64,000 bases of DNA from an uncultured Clostridia bacterium (GTDB lineage: Bacteria; Bacillota; Clostridia; Oscillospirales; Ruminococcaceae). Made by a program: the position numbers and the translations under genes. The stretch's first letter is position 1. The number at the start of each line of letters is the position of its first letter. The DNA lies in contig CAMCFA010000001.1 of NCBI GenBank assembly GCA_945873955.1, forward strand, positions 186,001 through 250,000. Reading direction: 5' to 3'. The notes beneath the pieces were generated by a model. It was given only the letters and a program-made list of their open reading frames with translations. It was not told the origin of the DNA and made no database searches. Below are positions 54,398-62,361 of the stretch, piece by piece.

Positions 54398-55027
54398 TCA
54401 AGAATTGAACTTGTTCATAGCTTCGTTGATCTTACCGTCAACCATAAGCTCAATAGCTGTGACGGCATTATCCATGCAGGCTTCAAGCACCTCTGCCTGC
54501 TCCTTTTTAAAATGCCCCAGCACCCAGTCGGCAAGGCTGTAATCCGGGTGCGGCTTCGCGCCGACGCCCATTTTGATCCGCGGGAACATGTCCGAACCGG
54601 ACAGGTAGATAATGCTCTTTATGCCGTTGTGACCGCCGTCGCTGCCTTTGCGCCGTATGCGGAGCTTTCCGGGTTCAAGGGAAATATCGTCGAAGACGAT
54701 TATGGTGCGCTCCGGTGGTATTTTATAGAAATTCATAGCTTCGGTGACAGCTTCGCCGCTGTTGTTCATGAATGTGGTTGGCTTCATGATAAGGCAGCGC
54801 TTGCCGGAGATCGTTGCGTCGCAGGTCAGTGATTTGAACTTCAGCTTTTTGCAGTCCAGCTTGTACTTCCCGCAGAGGGTGTCTATCGTCATAAAGCCTA
54901 TGTTGTGGCGGGTGCCCTCGTACTGCGTGCCGGGATTCCCAAGTCCGCAAATAATATATTCCACTGCGCCCTGAGGCTCTGGTTTGCGCTCGGATTCAAG
55001 TTTCTTGAAGATATCAGCTATTGACAT
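54398..55027 (-). CDS. pth: peptidyl-tRNA hydrolase
   Basis: The 209-residue protein frees tRNA from drop-off peptidyl-tRNA. The catalytic histidine and asparagine lie in GTRHNIGF; MKPTTFMNNSGEAV and FDDISLEPGKLRIRRKGSDG are the other signatures. It has about 22 extra residues at the N-terminus (before VEYIICGLGNPG) compared with the usual form. The first ATG is the best with the ribosome binding site GGCGGC; an internal start would remove this tail. It is followed by mfd. Confidence 0.94.
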   Translation of the reverse strand: MSIADIFKKLESERKPEPQGAVEYIICGLGNPGTQYEGTRHNIGFMTIDTLCGKYKLDCKKLKFKSLTCDATISGKRCLIMKPTTFMNNSGEAVTEAMNFYKIPPERTIIVFDDISLEPGKLRIRRKGSDGGHNGIKSIIYLSGSDMFPRIKMGVGAKPHPDYSLADWVLGHFKKEQAEVLEACMDNAVTAIELMVDGKINEAMNKFNS

Positions 55028-55099
55028 ATTTATGCCGCCTTTCGGGAGGTTATTCTACATACATTATTATCTTGTGTATTTCCAAAATAACGCACAAAG

Positions 55100-55127
55100 A
55101 CCACCCGCAGAGAGTTCTGCGGGCGGT
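55100..55127 (-). terminator. intrinsic terminator of the SPFH gene
   Basis: On the minus strand ACCGCCCGCAGA pairs with TCTGCGGGTGGT around ACTC, and CTTTGTG follows, 22 bases after the stop. Confidence 0.7.
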
Positions 55128-55149
55128 TGTGGTTTTGTGATTCAGCAGA

Positions 55150-56484
55150 TCAAACCAGATCGTTAGCGTCGAACGGGTCGCCGCACTCCGGGCAGAATTT
55201 CGGCGGGTGCGCGGGATCTTCCGGCTTCCAGCCGCACTTGTCGCACTGATATACCGGTGCGCCGGCAGGTCTTGGCTTGCCGCAGTTCTGGCAGAACTTA
55301 CCCTTGTTCAGTGCGCCGCAGGAACATGTCCAGCCCTCTGCTTCTGCGGGCTTAGGCTTGCCGCAGTTAGCGCAGAACTTGCCGGTGTTGGCTGCTCCGC
55401 ATTCGCAGGTCCAGCCGGGAGCGCTGCTCTGTGCGGGAGCTGCTGCGGGCGCAGCCTGTGACTGCTGAGCCGCCTGCTGCTGTGCGCCCATTTGGAAGAG
55501 CTGCTGCGCGTTGAGTCCGCCCTGCTGCTGAGCCATATTCATACCCATGAAGCCCATCATAGCACCGCCGCTGTTGCCTGCTGCGGTCTGCATAGCCTTC
55601 GCCTGAGCGTCCACCATAGTTGCCGCAGCCATATTCGCGTTGCGGTAAACGGCGGTACGCTGGAGGTTGGTGATCATCTCCTGATCTTCCTTCGGGAGCG
55701 TAGGAGGATTCATGCCAAATGAAGCGACAACCATGCCGCGGGCTTCGCCCCACTTCTTGGAGAGGACTTCATTAAGTGCCTCGGAGATCTCGGTGGTGTG
55801 CGCCGGGAGGGAGCTGGGTCTTACGCCCTGCTCGGATATCTTGGCAAGCGCAGGCTGGAGCGCTGTAATGATCTCTGTTTTCAGCATACTGTCAAGGCTG
55901 GAACGGTTGTAGGTTTCACCGAAGTTGCCGCATACATTAGTATAGAACAGAACAGGGTTGGTTATACGGTAGGAATACTCACCGTTGCAGCGGAGTGAAA
56001 CATCTACATCAAGCCCGATATTGTTGTCCACAACACGGAACGGGATCGGGTTCACCGTACCATAGCGGTTGCCCATGATCTCTTTGATGTTGACATAGTA
56101 CACGCGCTGGTCGTGACCCGCCTGACCGCCGTAGGTGATACGCGATCCAATATCCTTGATAGTGTTCATAAGGCTGTCGCCGAGATTGCCGGAGAAAACT
56201 GAGGGAGAAAGCGCTGATTTGAATTCAAACACGCCTGCCTCCGCAACAACTTCGGATACCTTGCCGTCAACTACGATAAGTGCGCACTGACCCTCATTGA
56301 CAGCTATTGCGGAGCCGTCGGTAATAACGTTGTCATCGCCCTTGTTTGTGCCGCGTGAGCCAACTCTCTTATGACCCTTTGCTGCAAGAATATCATTGGA
56401 CAGTGATTCGCAGTATATGTATTCCTTATACTGGTCGGCGAGGTTGCCGGATACCGCGTTGATTGCTGCTTTAATTAAACCCAT
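55150..56484 (-). CDS. SPFH-domain protein with C-terminal zinc ribbons (YdjI/virion-core-like)
   Basis: The 444-residue protein has an SPFH-like domain (about residues 50-280; NEGQCALIVVDGKVSEVVAE and RSSLDSMLKTEIITALQPAL), a Q/A-rich linker (about 320-355) and a C-terminal run of zinc ribbons. Two repeats of the form WTCxCGAxNxGKFCxNCGKPxP and a final CDKCGW...CPECGDPFD are visible. Related proteins include B. subtilis YdjI, linked to membrane-damage response and PspA-like systems; the exact role is not known. It is a single-gene unit with its own promoter and terminator. Confidence 0.82.
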   Translation of the reverse strand: MGLIKAAINAVSGNLADQYKEYIYCESLSNDILAAKGHKRVGSRGTNKGDDNVITDGSAIAVNEGQCALIVVDGKVSEVVAEAGVFEFKSALSPSVFSGNLGDSLMNTIKDIGSRITYGGQAGHDQRVYYVNIKEIMGNRYGTVNPIPFRVVDNNIGLDVDVSLRCNGEYSYRITNPVLFYTNVCGNFGETYNRSSLDSMLKTEIITALQPALAKISEQGVRPSSLPAHTTEISEALNEVLSKKWGEARGMVVASFGMNPPTLPKEDQEMITNLQRTAVYRNANMAAATMVDAQAKAMQTAAGNSGGAMMGFMGMNMAQQQGGLNAQQLFQMGAQQQAAQQSQAAPAAAPAQSSAPGWTCECGAANTGKFCANCGKPKPAEAEGWTCSCGALNKGKFCQNCGKPRPAGAPVYQCDKCGWKPEDPAHPPKFCPECGDPFDANDLV

Positions 56485-56517
56485 GATGAACTCCTTTCAC
56501 GAACGTTTGATGTATTT

Positions 56518-56546
56518 ATTTTACAACAAAACCGGTAAATTGTCAA
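56518..56546 (-). promoter_or_regulatory. promoter of the SPFH gene
   Basis: On the minus strand TTGACA, a 17-base spacer and TAAAAT, about 35 bases before the ATG. Confidence 0.7.
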
Positions 56547-56708
56547 GGGAAAATATGATTATTTTATGGTTGACATTGCAGAGATATTAATAATGTCGTA
56601 CAACGAGAATAAACTAGCAATTCAATGAACAAATGTCAGCTTATTGCGGAGTTTAACCTCATTTTTGTCCTAACATATGTAGTACTGCAAAAATAACACC
56701 AAAAAATG

Positions 56709-56737
56709 TTGACATGCCAGTTCAGCTGTGATATAAT
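56709..56737 (+). promoter_or_regulatory. promoter of the TauE/SafE gene
   Basis: TTGACA (56709-56714), a 17-base spacer and TATAAT (56732-56737), 33 bases before the TTG start. The rest of the 285-base gap between the divergent genes is AT-rich and holds no gene. Confidence 0.8.
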
Positions 56738-56769
56738 ACAAATCAGTATTTTCAGAAAGAAGGATACTT

Positions 56770-57561
56770 TTGGAGTTCTTTATTACAATACTTGTGACAT
56801 TCTTTGCGGGAATGGGCGCAGGTCTTGGAACGGGCTTTGCGGGTTTGAGTGCGGCGGCGGTGATCACGCCTATGCTGACGACGTTCCTCGGGATAGACCC
56901 CTATGTGGCGGTAGGTATCGCCCTTTCATCTGATGTTCTTGCAAGCGCGATATCAGCCTATACTTACGGCAGGAACAAGAATCTCGACATCAAAAACGGG
57001 CTTGTGATGATGGTGAGCGTGCTTGTGTTCACCGTTGTCGGGAGCTATGTTTCCAGCCTGCTCCCCGCTGCGACAATGGGCGGATTCTCCGTATTCATGA
57101 CGTTCCTGTTGGGTATCAAATTCATTGTGAAGCCGGTAATGACGACTAAGAGCGACATGAAAGCTGTTTCACCAAAGAAACGTCTTATCCAGTCGATAGT
57201 CGCCGGGATCGTCGTTGGCTTTATCTGCGGATTTGTCGGCGCAGGCGGCGGAATGATGATGTTACTGATACTTACATCTGTTCTTGGCTATGAGCTAAAA
57301 ACCGCTGTCGGCACCAGCGTGTTCATCATGACATTCACGGCGCTCACCGGGTCGATCTCGCACTTTGCCATGGCAAAGGAAGCGCCGGATATCCTAGTGA
57401 TGATGCTCTGTATCGTATTCACGCTGATATGGGCTAGGATCGCGGCGGTGTTCGCGAACAAGGCTTCACCAAAGACGCTTAACCGCGCGACAGGTATCGT
57501 GCTGGTGGTGCTGGGAGTTGTTGTAATGGGATTCAATTTGGTTTCTTGGCTCATGGCCTGA
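56770..57561 (+). CDS. TauE/SafE (TSUP) family membrane permease
   Basis: The 263-residue protein has about eight hydrophobic segments in two halves, each beginning with a glycine-rich helix (FFAGMGAGLGTGFAGLSAAA and GFICGFVGAGGGMMMLLIL), the TSUP pattern. Members export or import organosulfur compounds such as sulfite, sulfoacetate or taurine products. The substrate here is not known. The TTG at 56770 with AGAAGGAT before it is used. It has its own strong promoter and terminator. Confidence 0.86.
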   Translation: MEFFITILVTFFAGMGAGLGTGFAGLSAAAVITPMLTTFLGIDPYVAVGIALSSDVLASAISAYTYGRNKNLDIKNGLVMMVSVLVFTVVGSYVSSLLPAATMGGFSVFMTFLLGIKFIVKPVMTTKSDMKAVSPKKRLIQSIVAGIVVGFICGFVGAGGGMMMLLILTSVLGYELKTAVGTSVFIMTFTALTGSISHFAMAKEAPDILVMMLCIVFTLIWARIAAVFANKASPKTLNRATGIVLVVLGVVVMGFNLVSWLMA

Positions 57562-57567
57562 GTATAG

Positions 57568-57605
57568 AAAACAGCTTGGAAAGCGTATACTCTCCAAGCT
57601 GTTTT
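57568..57605. terminator. strong bidirectional terminator after the TauE/SafE gene
   Basis: AAAACAGCTTGGA (57568-57580) pairs perfectly with TCCAAGCTGTTTT (57593-57605), with T-runs on both strands. It serves both convergent genes. Confidence 0.9.
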
Positions 57606-57623
57606 TTATTCAAGGTTACAATA

Positions 57624-58088
57624 TCAGTCCACTGGGTGATCCTGAATGTATCTTTCCAGAATGTCAGCCGCGTACCTGCAAAGCTCCGGGCAAGGGCGCT
57701 TCTTGTAATATTCAGAGGTGCGCTGCTCCGGGACAGGAGATCCCTCCGGCTTGGAAAGTCCCAGCAGCTCCTTGCAGATGATACTTCCGTTATCCCGGCG
57801 GAACTGCTCCGCAAGCTCCTGTATACGGGTGTAAAGCTCCGTTTTTGTCGCGTTATCATTGGGGTCGGAGTAGCCGTACAGCACGCTGACCACCATAACT
57901 ATCCCCGAAAAAGTACCGCAGACCTCACGAAGCCTGCCCATACCGCCGCCGAAGCCGCCCGCCAGCTTTGCCACGGTGTCCATGTCCATGCCTAAAACGT
58001 CAGCGAAAGCCCCTGCAACCGCCTGTGAGCAGTTGTAGCCGCTCATGAACAGTTCGTATGCCTTGTCGCCCCTTGTTTTCTCGCTCAT
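57624..58088 (-). CDS. C_GCAxxG_C_C family protein
   Basis: The 154-residue protein fits this redox-type family: GYNCSQAVAGAFADVLG near residue 18, AGGFGGGMGRLREVCGTFSG near 44, then two more cysteines at ICKELLG and CPELCRYAADILE. The conserved cysteines suggest metal or cluster binding; the biochemical role is not established. Its start overlaps the mrp gene end by 4 bases (ATGA), so the two are coupled, perhaps with a cluster-transfer link. Confidence 0.85.
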   Translation of the reverse strand: MSEKTRGDKAYELFMSGYNCSQAVAGAFADVLGMDMDTVAKLAGGFGGGMGRLREVCGTFSGIVMVVSVLYGYSDPNDNATKTELYTRIQELAEQFRRDNGSIICKELLGLSKPEGSPVPEQRTSEYYKKRPCPELCRYAADILERYIQDHPVD

Positions 58089-58912
58089 TTGCAGAATTCC
58101 TCCGCTGCGTCAGCGATAGCTTCAGCTTCGGGGCAGTTGAATCCCTCAACAGAACCATTGTCTACCCTTACAGCAAGCTCCGGGTTTATCGGGAGCTTCG
58201 CCAGAACCTTCAGCCCGAACTTCTCTGCGGTTTCATCGATATGGCTGCACCCGAACACGCTGATGTGATTTCCGCAGTCCGGGCAGACAGCATAGCTCAT
58301 GTTCTCCACCAGACCGATTATCGGGACGTTCATCATCTCAGCCATTTTAACAGCCTTGCCAACGATCATGGAAACCAGCTCCTGCGGAGATGTTACCACG
58401 ATAATTCCGTCCAGCGGGATAGACTGGAACACCGTCAGCGGGACATCTCCGGTTCCCGGCGGCATATCCACAAACATATAGTCAACGTCGCCCCATGCAA
58501 CGTCAGTCCAGAATTGCTTCGCCGTACCTGCGATTATCGGTCCGCGCCAGATTACCGGGTCGGTTTCGTCCGGCAGCAGGAGGTTCACTGACATCACTTT
58601 TATGCCGGTTTCGGTGAGTACCGGGTCAATCGCGGACTCATTTCCGGTCGCCTTATCGTGCAGACCAAACGCCTGCGGGATAGACGGCCCGGTGATGTCA
58701 GCGTCCAGCACAGCCGTGCGGAATCCGCGGCGGTTCATCATTACCGCCGACATAGAAGTCACCAGCGACTTACCAACGCCGCCCTTGCCGCTGACAATAC
58801 CGATAACTTTCTTGATATGGCTGTCGGCGTGGGGCTTTGCTATCAGACTTTCCTGCTCTCTGTCGGAGCAGTTTGCGGAACAGCTTCCGCAATCGTGTGT
58901 ACATTCACTCAT
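58085..58912 (-). CDS. Mrp/NBP35-type iron-sulfur cluster carrier ATPase
   Basis: The 275-residue P-loop protein has Walker A SGKGGVGKS near residue 43 and DMPPGTGDVPLTVFQ further on, the Mrp/NBP35 signatures. An N-terminal CTHDCGSCSANC cysteine cluster and a C-terminal CPDCG pair hold Fe-S. It delivers clusters to target proteins in the cytoplasm. It lies in tandem with the C_GCAxxG_C_C gene and 40 bases after an unknown gene. Confidence 0.92.
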   Translation of the reverse strand: MSECTHDCGSCSANCSDREQESLIAKPHADSHIKKVIGIVSGKGGVGKSLVTSMSAVMMNRRGFRTAVLDADITGPSIPQAFGLHDKATGNESAIDPVLTETGIKVMSVNLLLPDETDPVIWRGPIIAGTAKQFWTDVAWGDVDYMFVDMPPGTGDVPLTVFQSIPLDGIIVVTSPQELVSMIVGKAVKMAEMMNVPIIGLVENMSYAVCPDCGNHISVFGCSHIDETAEKFGLKVLAKLPINPELAVRVDNGSVEGFNCPEAEAIADAAEEFCK

Positions 58913-58952
58913 TTTTTTGCCTTTCTTCTGTTTAATTATGATATTCCTCTGC

Positions 58953-59720
58953 TCACGCAGGGAAATTTACAGCGTACATGATGTTGAGCCGCATTGCGCA
59001 CATCAGCCTGTCGGACAGGGTGACGTAATCGCGCTCTAATCCCTGCTCGTGAGCTGCCGCGGCTGGATTGTCGTTCCAAGTACCCATTGCGCCGAACACG
59101 TCTGCAACGTCCGCGGCAAGATACAGCTTCATTCTGTCGTCGGGTATCTGCGGGGGAACTGCGCCCTCTTTCAGAGTGGGAACGATAGTGCCGTTAAGTA
59201 TATCCTCAGACTTCTTGAAAGTCTTTGCGAATCTCTCCTCGCCCAGTTTCTCCGCCAGCCCGCGGATATCCTTAAGCGCAGCTTCCATGAGTGAGGACTC
59301 GTTGCGAAACTCCGGATCCTTTTCGGGAGCGCCCTCGGCAATAGCTTCAGTGTACTCAATGCTCCACTGGCGGGTCTGGTCGTTGAAAGTCCAGTTCGGA
59401 ACGAACCGTGTTACGACATTATCCGCATAACGAACAAAAATCGACGCACCGGAGTTGTTCGCAAAGCCAAGTACCCTGCGGTCAATTTTCATTCCAAGGA
59501 TCATGAAAAGCGCGGTGATACCCTCTTTTTTGAGGTGCTCGAACCAGTCCGTCGGGTCCTTCGCCCGGAACAGCGGCGCTCCTGTCTTGTGCCTGTCGCA
59601 GAAATTAAAGACCGTGCTGCCCTCGTATTTCAGCGGCGTAAAATTAAGCTCTGTGCCGTCACGCATTGCGGCTCTCGCTGCGGCGGTGATACGGCATATC
59701 TGTGATACTTCTCCGTTCAT
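58953..59720 (-). CDS. conserved-looking protein of unknown function (255 residues)
   Basis: I do not recognise this protein. It is soluble, with no signal or membrane helix, and rich in alanine and charged residues. Notable stretches are CRITAAARAAMRDGTELNFT at the N-terminus, a FVRYADNVVTRFVPNWTFN segment, and a helical C-terminal half (KLGEERFAKTFKKSEDILNG; ERDYVTLSDRLMCAMRLNIM). Codon use and the good spacing (10 bases after deoB, 40 before mrp) support a real gene. Confidence 0.7.
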   Translation of the reverse strand: MNGEVSQICRITAAARAAMRDGTELNFTPLKYEGSTVFNFCDRHKTGAPLFRAKDPTDWFEHLKKEGITALFMILGMKIDRRVLGFANNSGASIFVRYADNVVTRFVPNWTFNDQTRQWSIEYTEAIAEGAPEKDPEFRNESSLMEAALKDIRGLAEKLGEERFAKTFKKSEDILNGTIVPTLKEGAVPPQIPDDRMKLYLAADVADVFGAMGTWNDNPAAAAHEQGLERDYVTLSDRLMCAMRLNIMYAVNFPA

Positions 59721-59730
59721 ATTATGCTCC

Positions 59731-60894
59731 TTATGTTAATAGATTATTTGCAAAACCCGTGCCGTCAAGTTCACCGCTTACTCCAAACAGTTCCAGAACG
59801 GTCGCTCCGATATCGCCGAAGCAGGTTCTTGTACCAAGATCTCCCGGTTTGATCTGTTGACCGCAGATCATCACCGGAATATATTCCCTCGTGTGGTCAG
59901 TTCCGGAATGACAGGGATCGCAGCCGTGGTCAGCGGTGATTATCAGCACGTCCTCCCGCTGCATTTTATCAAGGAATCCGCCCAGCCACACGTCGAACTC
60001 GTTGAGCGCCTGTGCGTAGCCCTCCGGATCGCGGCGGTGTCCGTAGGTCATGTCGAAATCCACCAGATTTGTGAAGCACAGCCCGTTGAACGGTATGCTC
60101 TGCATACGCGAGGTTTCGTTCATATCGCAGAAGTTACCGATATCACGGACATACTTTGTAAGCCCTTTTCCTGCGAAAATGTCGTAGATCTTGCCTATGC
60201 CGATAACGTCAAGCCCCTGCTGGGAAATATAGTCCAGCATTGTATTCTTTGGCGGGACAAGGGAAAAGTCGTGCCGCCGCGGGGTTCTTGTGAACGGGTG
60301 CTCGCCCTCAAACGGGCGCGCGATAACTCTGCCGACGGCATAGTCGCCGGTGAGGATCTCCCGCGCCTTGCGGCAGTATTCATACAATGTTTCCACCGGA
60401 ACGACCGACTCATGCGCCGCGATCTGGAACACGCTGTCTGCTGAGGTGTAGACGATCAAATCCCCGGTGCGGATATGTTCCTCGCCATAGTCCGCAATGA
60501 CCTTTGTTCCGCTGTACGGCTTGTTGCAGAGCACTCCCCTGCCGGTCGCCGAACTGAATTTCTCAATTACTTCCTTTGGGAAGCCCTCCGGGAACGTCGG
60601 GAACGGCTTCTTAGAGGTGATCCCGGCGATCTCCCAATGACCGGTGGTGGTGTCCTTGCCCTTTGAGCGCTCTGAAATACGCAGATACGCGCCCTTTGGA
60701 GCGGAGGTCTTTTCACCGACGGACACTCCCTCAATGTTGAACAGCCCCAGACTCTGCATGTTCGGAACGCACAGCTTGCCCGTGTTGAAGCAGGAGCGCA
60801 GCGTATTCGCGCCGTCGTCGCCGAAAGCCGCGGCGTCCGGCATTGCGCCTACGCCGAAACTGTCTAGTACTATTATAAAAACTCGTTTTGCCAT
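59731..60894 (-). CDS. deoB: phosphopentomutase
   Basis: The 387-residue alkaline-phosphatase-superfamily enzyme interconverts ribose/deoxyribose 1- and 5-phosphate. Metal-site motifs are IIVLDSFGVGAMPDAAAFGD at the N-terminus, TTGHWEIAG with the catalytic threonine and ADHGCDPCHSGTDHTREYIP. The ATG at 60894 with GAGGTGG is preferred to an upstream start. It lies 34 bases after deoC, and both serve nucleoside salvage. No deoA/pdp or cdd is adjacent. Confidence 0.96.
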   Translation of the reverse strand: MAKRVFIIVLDSFGVGAMPDAAAFGDDGANTLRSCFNTGKLCVPNMQSLGLFNIEGVSVGEKTSAPKGAYLRISERSKGKDTTTGHWEIAGITSKKPFPTFPEGFPKEVIEKFSSATGRGVLCNKPYSGTKVIADYGEEHIRTGDLIVYTSADSVFQIAAHESVVPVETLYEYCRKAREILTGDYAVGRVIARPFEGEHPFTRTPRRHDFSLVPPKNTMLDYISQQGLDVIGIGKIYDIFAGKGLTKYVRDIGNFCDMNETSRMQSIPFNGLCFTNLVDFDMTYGHRRDPEGYAQALNEFDVWLGGFLDKMQREDVLIITADHGCDPCHSGTDHTREYIPVMICGQQIKPGDLGTRTCFGDIGATVLELFGVSGELDGTGFANNLLT

Positions 60895-60928
60895 AATCCA
60901 CCTCGTTTTTCGCGAATACATTCAAAGG

Positions 60929-61591
60929 TCAATATCCTGTATTTTCTCCGCCAGTCAACAATTTAACTGCGCTACTAGTACCTATTCTGTCGCACCCGGC
61001 TTCAAGGAACATCTCCAAATCCTCGCGGGACTTCACACCCCCGGCGGCTTTCATTCTGACGTTTTCGCCGATATGCTGGCTGAACAGCCGTATATCCTCG
61101 ATTTTCGCCCCGGCTGTGCCGAATCCGGTAGAGGTCTTGATGAAGTCTGCACCGGCGCGGGTAACACAGCCGCAAAGCTGGATCTTCTCCTCCTCGGTGA
61201 GGTAGCAGGTTTCCACGATCACCTTGAGTATCTTGTCGCCGCAAGCTTTTTTCACCGCCGCTATCTCCTCCTCGACCCCGGCAAGATCAACGTTCTTCAC
61301 CATTCCTAAATTGATCACCATGTCTATCTCAGAAGCGCCGCTGCGGATCGCGTCCTGCGCTTCAAAGCACTTCACCGCAGTGGTATTGTAACCTAGAGGA
61401 AAGCCGATAACGGTACAGATATTCAGTCCGGGGAACTTGTCCTTAACATATCCGACATAGCTAGGCGGGATACATACGCTGGCGGTCTTCAGCCGAAGCG
61501 CCTCCTCGCACAGGGAATCTATCTCCTCCGCAGTCGAAGTCGCCCGAAGCAGTGTATGGTCAATATGAGAAAGGATTTCAGCGTCAGTCAT
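60929..61591 (-). CDS. deoC: deoxyribose-phosphate aldolase
   Basis: The 220-residue class I aldolase splits 2-deoxyribose 5-phosphate to acetaldehyde and glyceraldehyde 3-phosphate. The Schiff-base lysine is in GADFIKTSTGFG, the second lysine in VRMKAAGGVKS and the N-terminal DHTLLRATST is typical. It follows an unknown gene by 9 bases and precedes deoB. Confidence 0.96.
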   Translation of the reverse strand: MTDAEILSHIDHTLLRATSTAEEIDSLCEEALRLKTASVCIPPSYVGYVKDKFPGLNICTVIGFPLGYNTTAVKCFEAQDAIRSGASEIDMVINLGMVKNVDLAGVEEEIAAVKKACGDKILKVIVETCYLTEEEKIQLCGCVTRAGADFIKTSTGFGTAGAKIEDIRLFSQHIGENVRMKAAGGVKSREDLEMFLEAGCDRIGTSSAVKLLTGGENTGY

Positions 61592-61600
61592 TGTTTCACC

Positions 61601-62341
61601 TCAAAAATTTTGTGTTGTGCAGGTCAGCGGCAAAGGTCCGCCCATACCCGAAATTATCTCCAGCTCACTATCCGGGGCAAGGATAACTGTTTTTCCCCAA
61701 CTGAACTTGATATTCAGCGCGGAGCTGCCGCTGTTTCGTATGATACCCAGCCGCGCGCCGTCCGGCAGCGTAGTTTCTGAGTGACAGATGAACTCGATAT
61801 TTCCGCCGTTGTAGGGGTAGTACTCTACCGCGTAATTGATTACCGCGACTAGTTTCCCCTTTTCGGTGTCAAAATCGGTTATCCTTGTGAAGAACTCCTC
61901 CGTCCCGCCGGCGCTTTTGAACAGCCCCAGCCGGAAATAGAACTCGCAGTCATCCGACAGTTCCAGATAAAGCGAGTTGTCCGGCAAGCGTGCCGTAATG
62001 TCCCGCTTCATCTGAAGGATATCTTTTTCAAGGTTCATAAACCGCTCCTGTACCTGCGGCAGGCATTCCTCAATACCGAACTGCCGCGCGAACCTCTCAA
62101 ACAGCCGAAGCGTGCGCCAAGGGTCGAAACATTCACAGTCCATTTCGTCGATAAAGACGTGATATTCCGAATTCAGCGTGAACAGAATGATCTCGTCATC
62201 TTGGACTTCGGCGCTTTCTATCAGCGAGGTGTGGATCTCCGTTCCGTCAAGGCAGCGTGGGCTGGAATGCCCGTAAACGATACCGTTTGCGCAATATCCT
62301 ATCCCGGTATAGGAAATAAACCAGTTTTCCAAAGTGATCAT
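61601..62341 (-). CDS. protein of unknown function (246 residues)
   Basis: I do not recognise it. It is probably cytoplasmic and mainly beta-strand, with a short helical section (LFERFARQFGIEECLPQVQE, about residues 80-100). N-terminal MITLENWFISYTGIGYCANG is hydrophobic-aromatic, not a signal peptide. It lies 20 bases after the GH3 gene and 9 before deoC, so it is in the same message; a role in carbohydrate handling is only inference. Confidence 0.7.
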   Translation of the reverse strand: MITLENWFISYTGIGYCANGIVYGHSSPRCLDGTEIHTSLIESAEVQDDEIILFTLNSEYHVFIDEMDCECFDPWRTLRLFERFARQFGIEECLPQVQERFMNLEKDILQMKRDITARLPDNSLYLELSDDCEFYFRLGLFKSAGGTEEFFTRITDFDTEKGKLVAVINYAVEYYPYNGGNIEFICHSETTLPDGARLGIIRNSGSSALNIKFSWGKTVILAPDSELEIISGMGGPLPLTCTTQNF

Positions 62342-62361
62342 AATTTCTCCAAAATGCGCAT

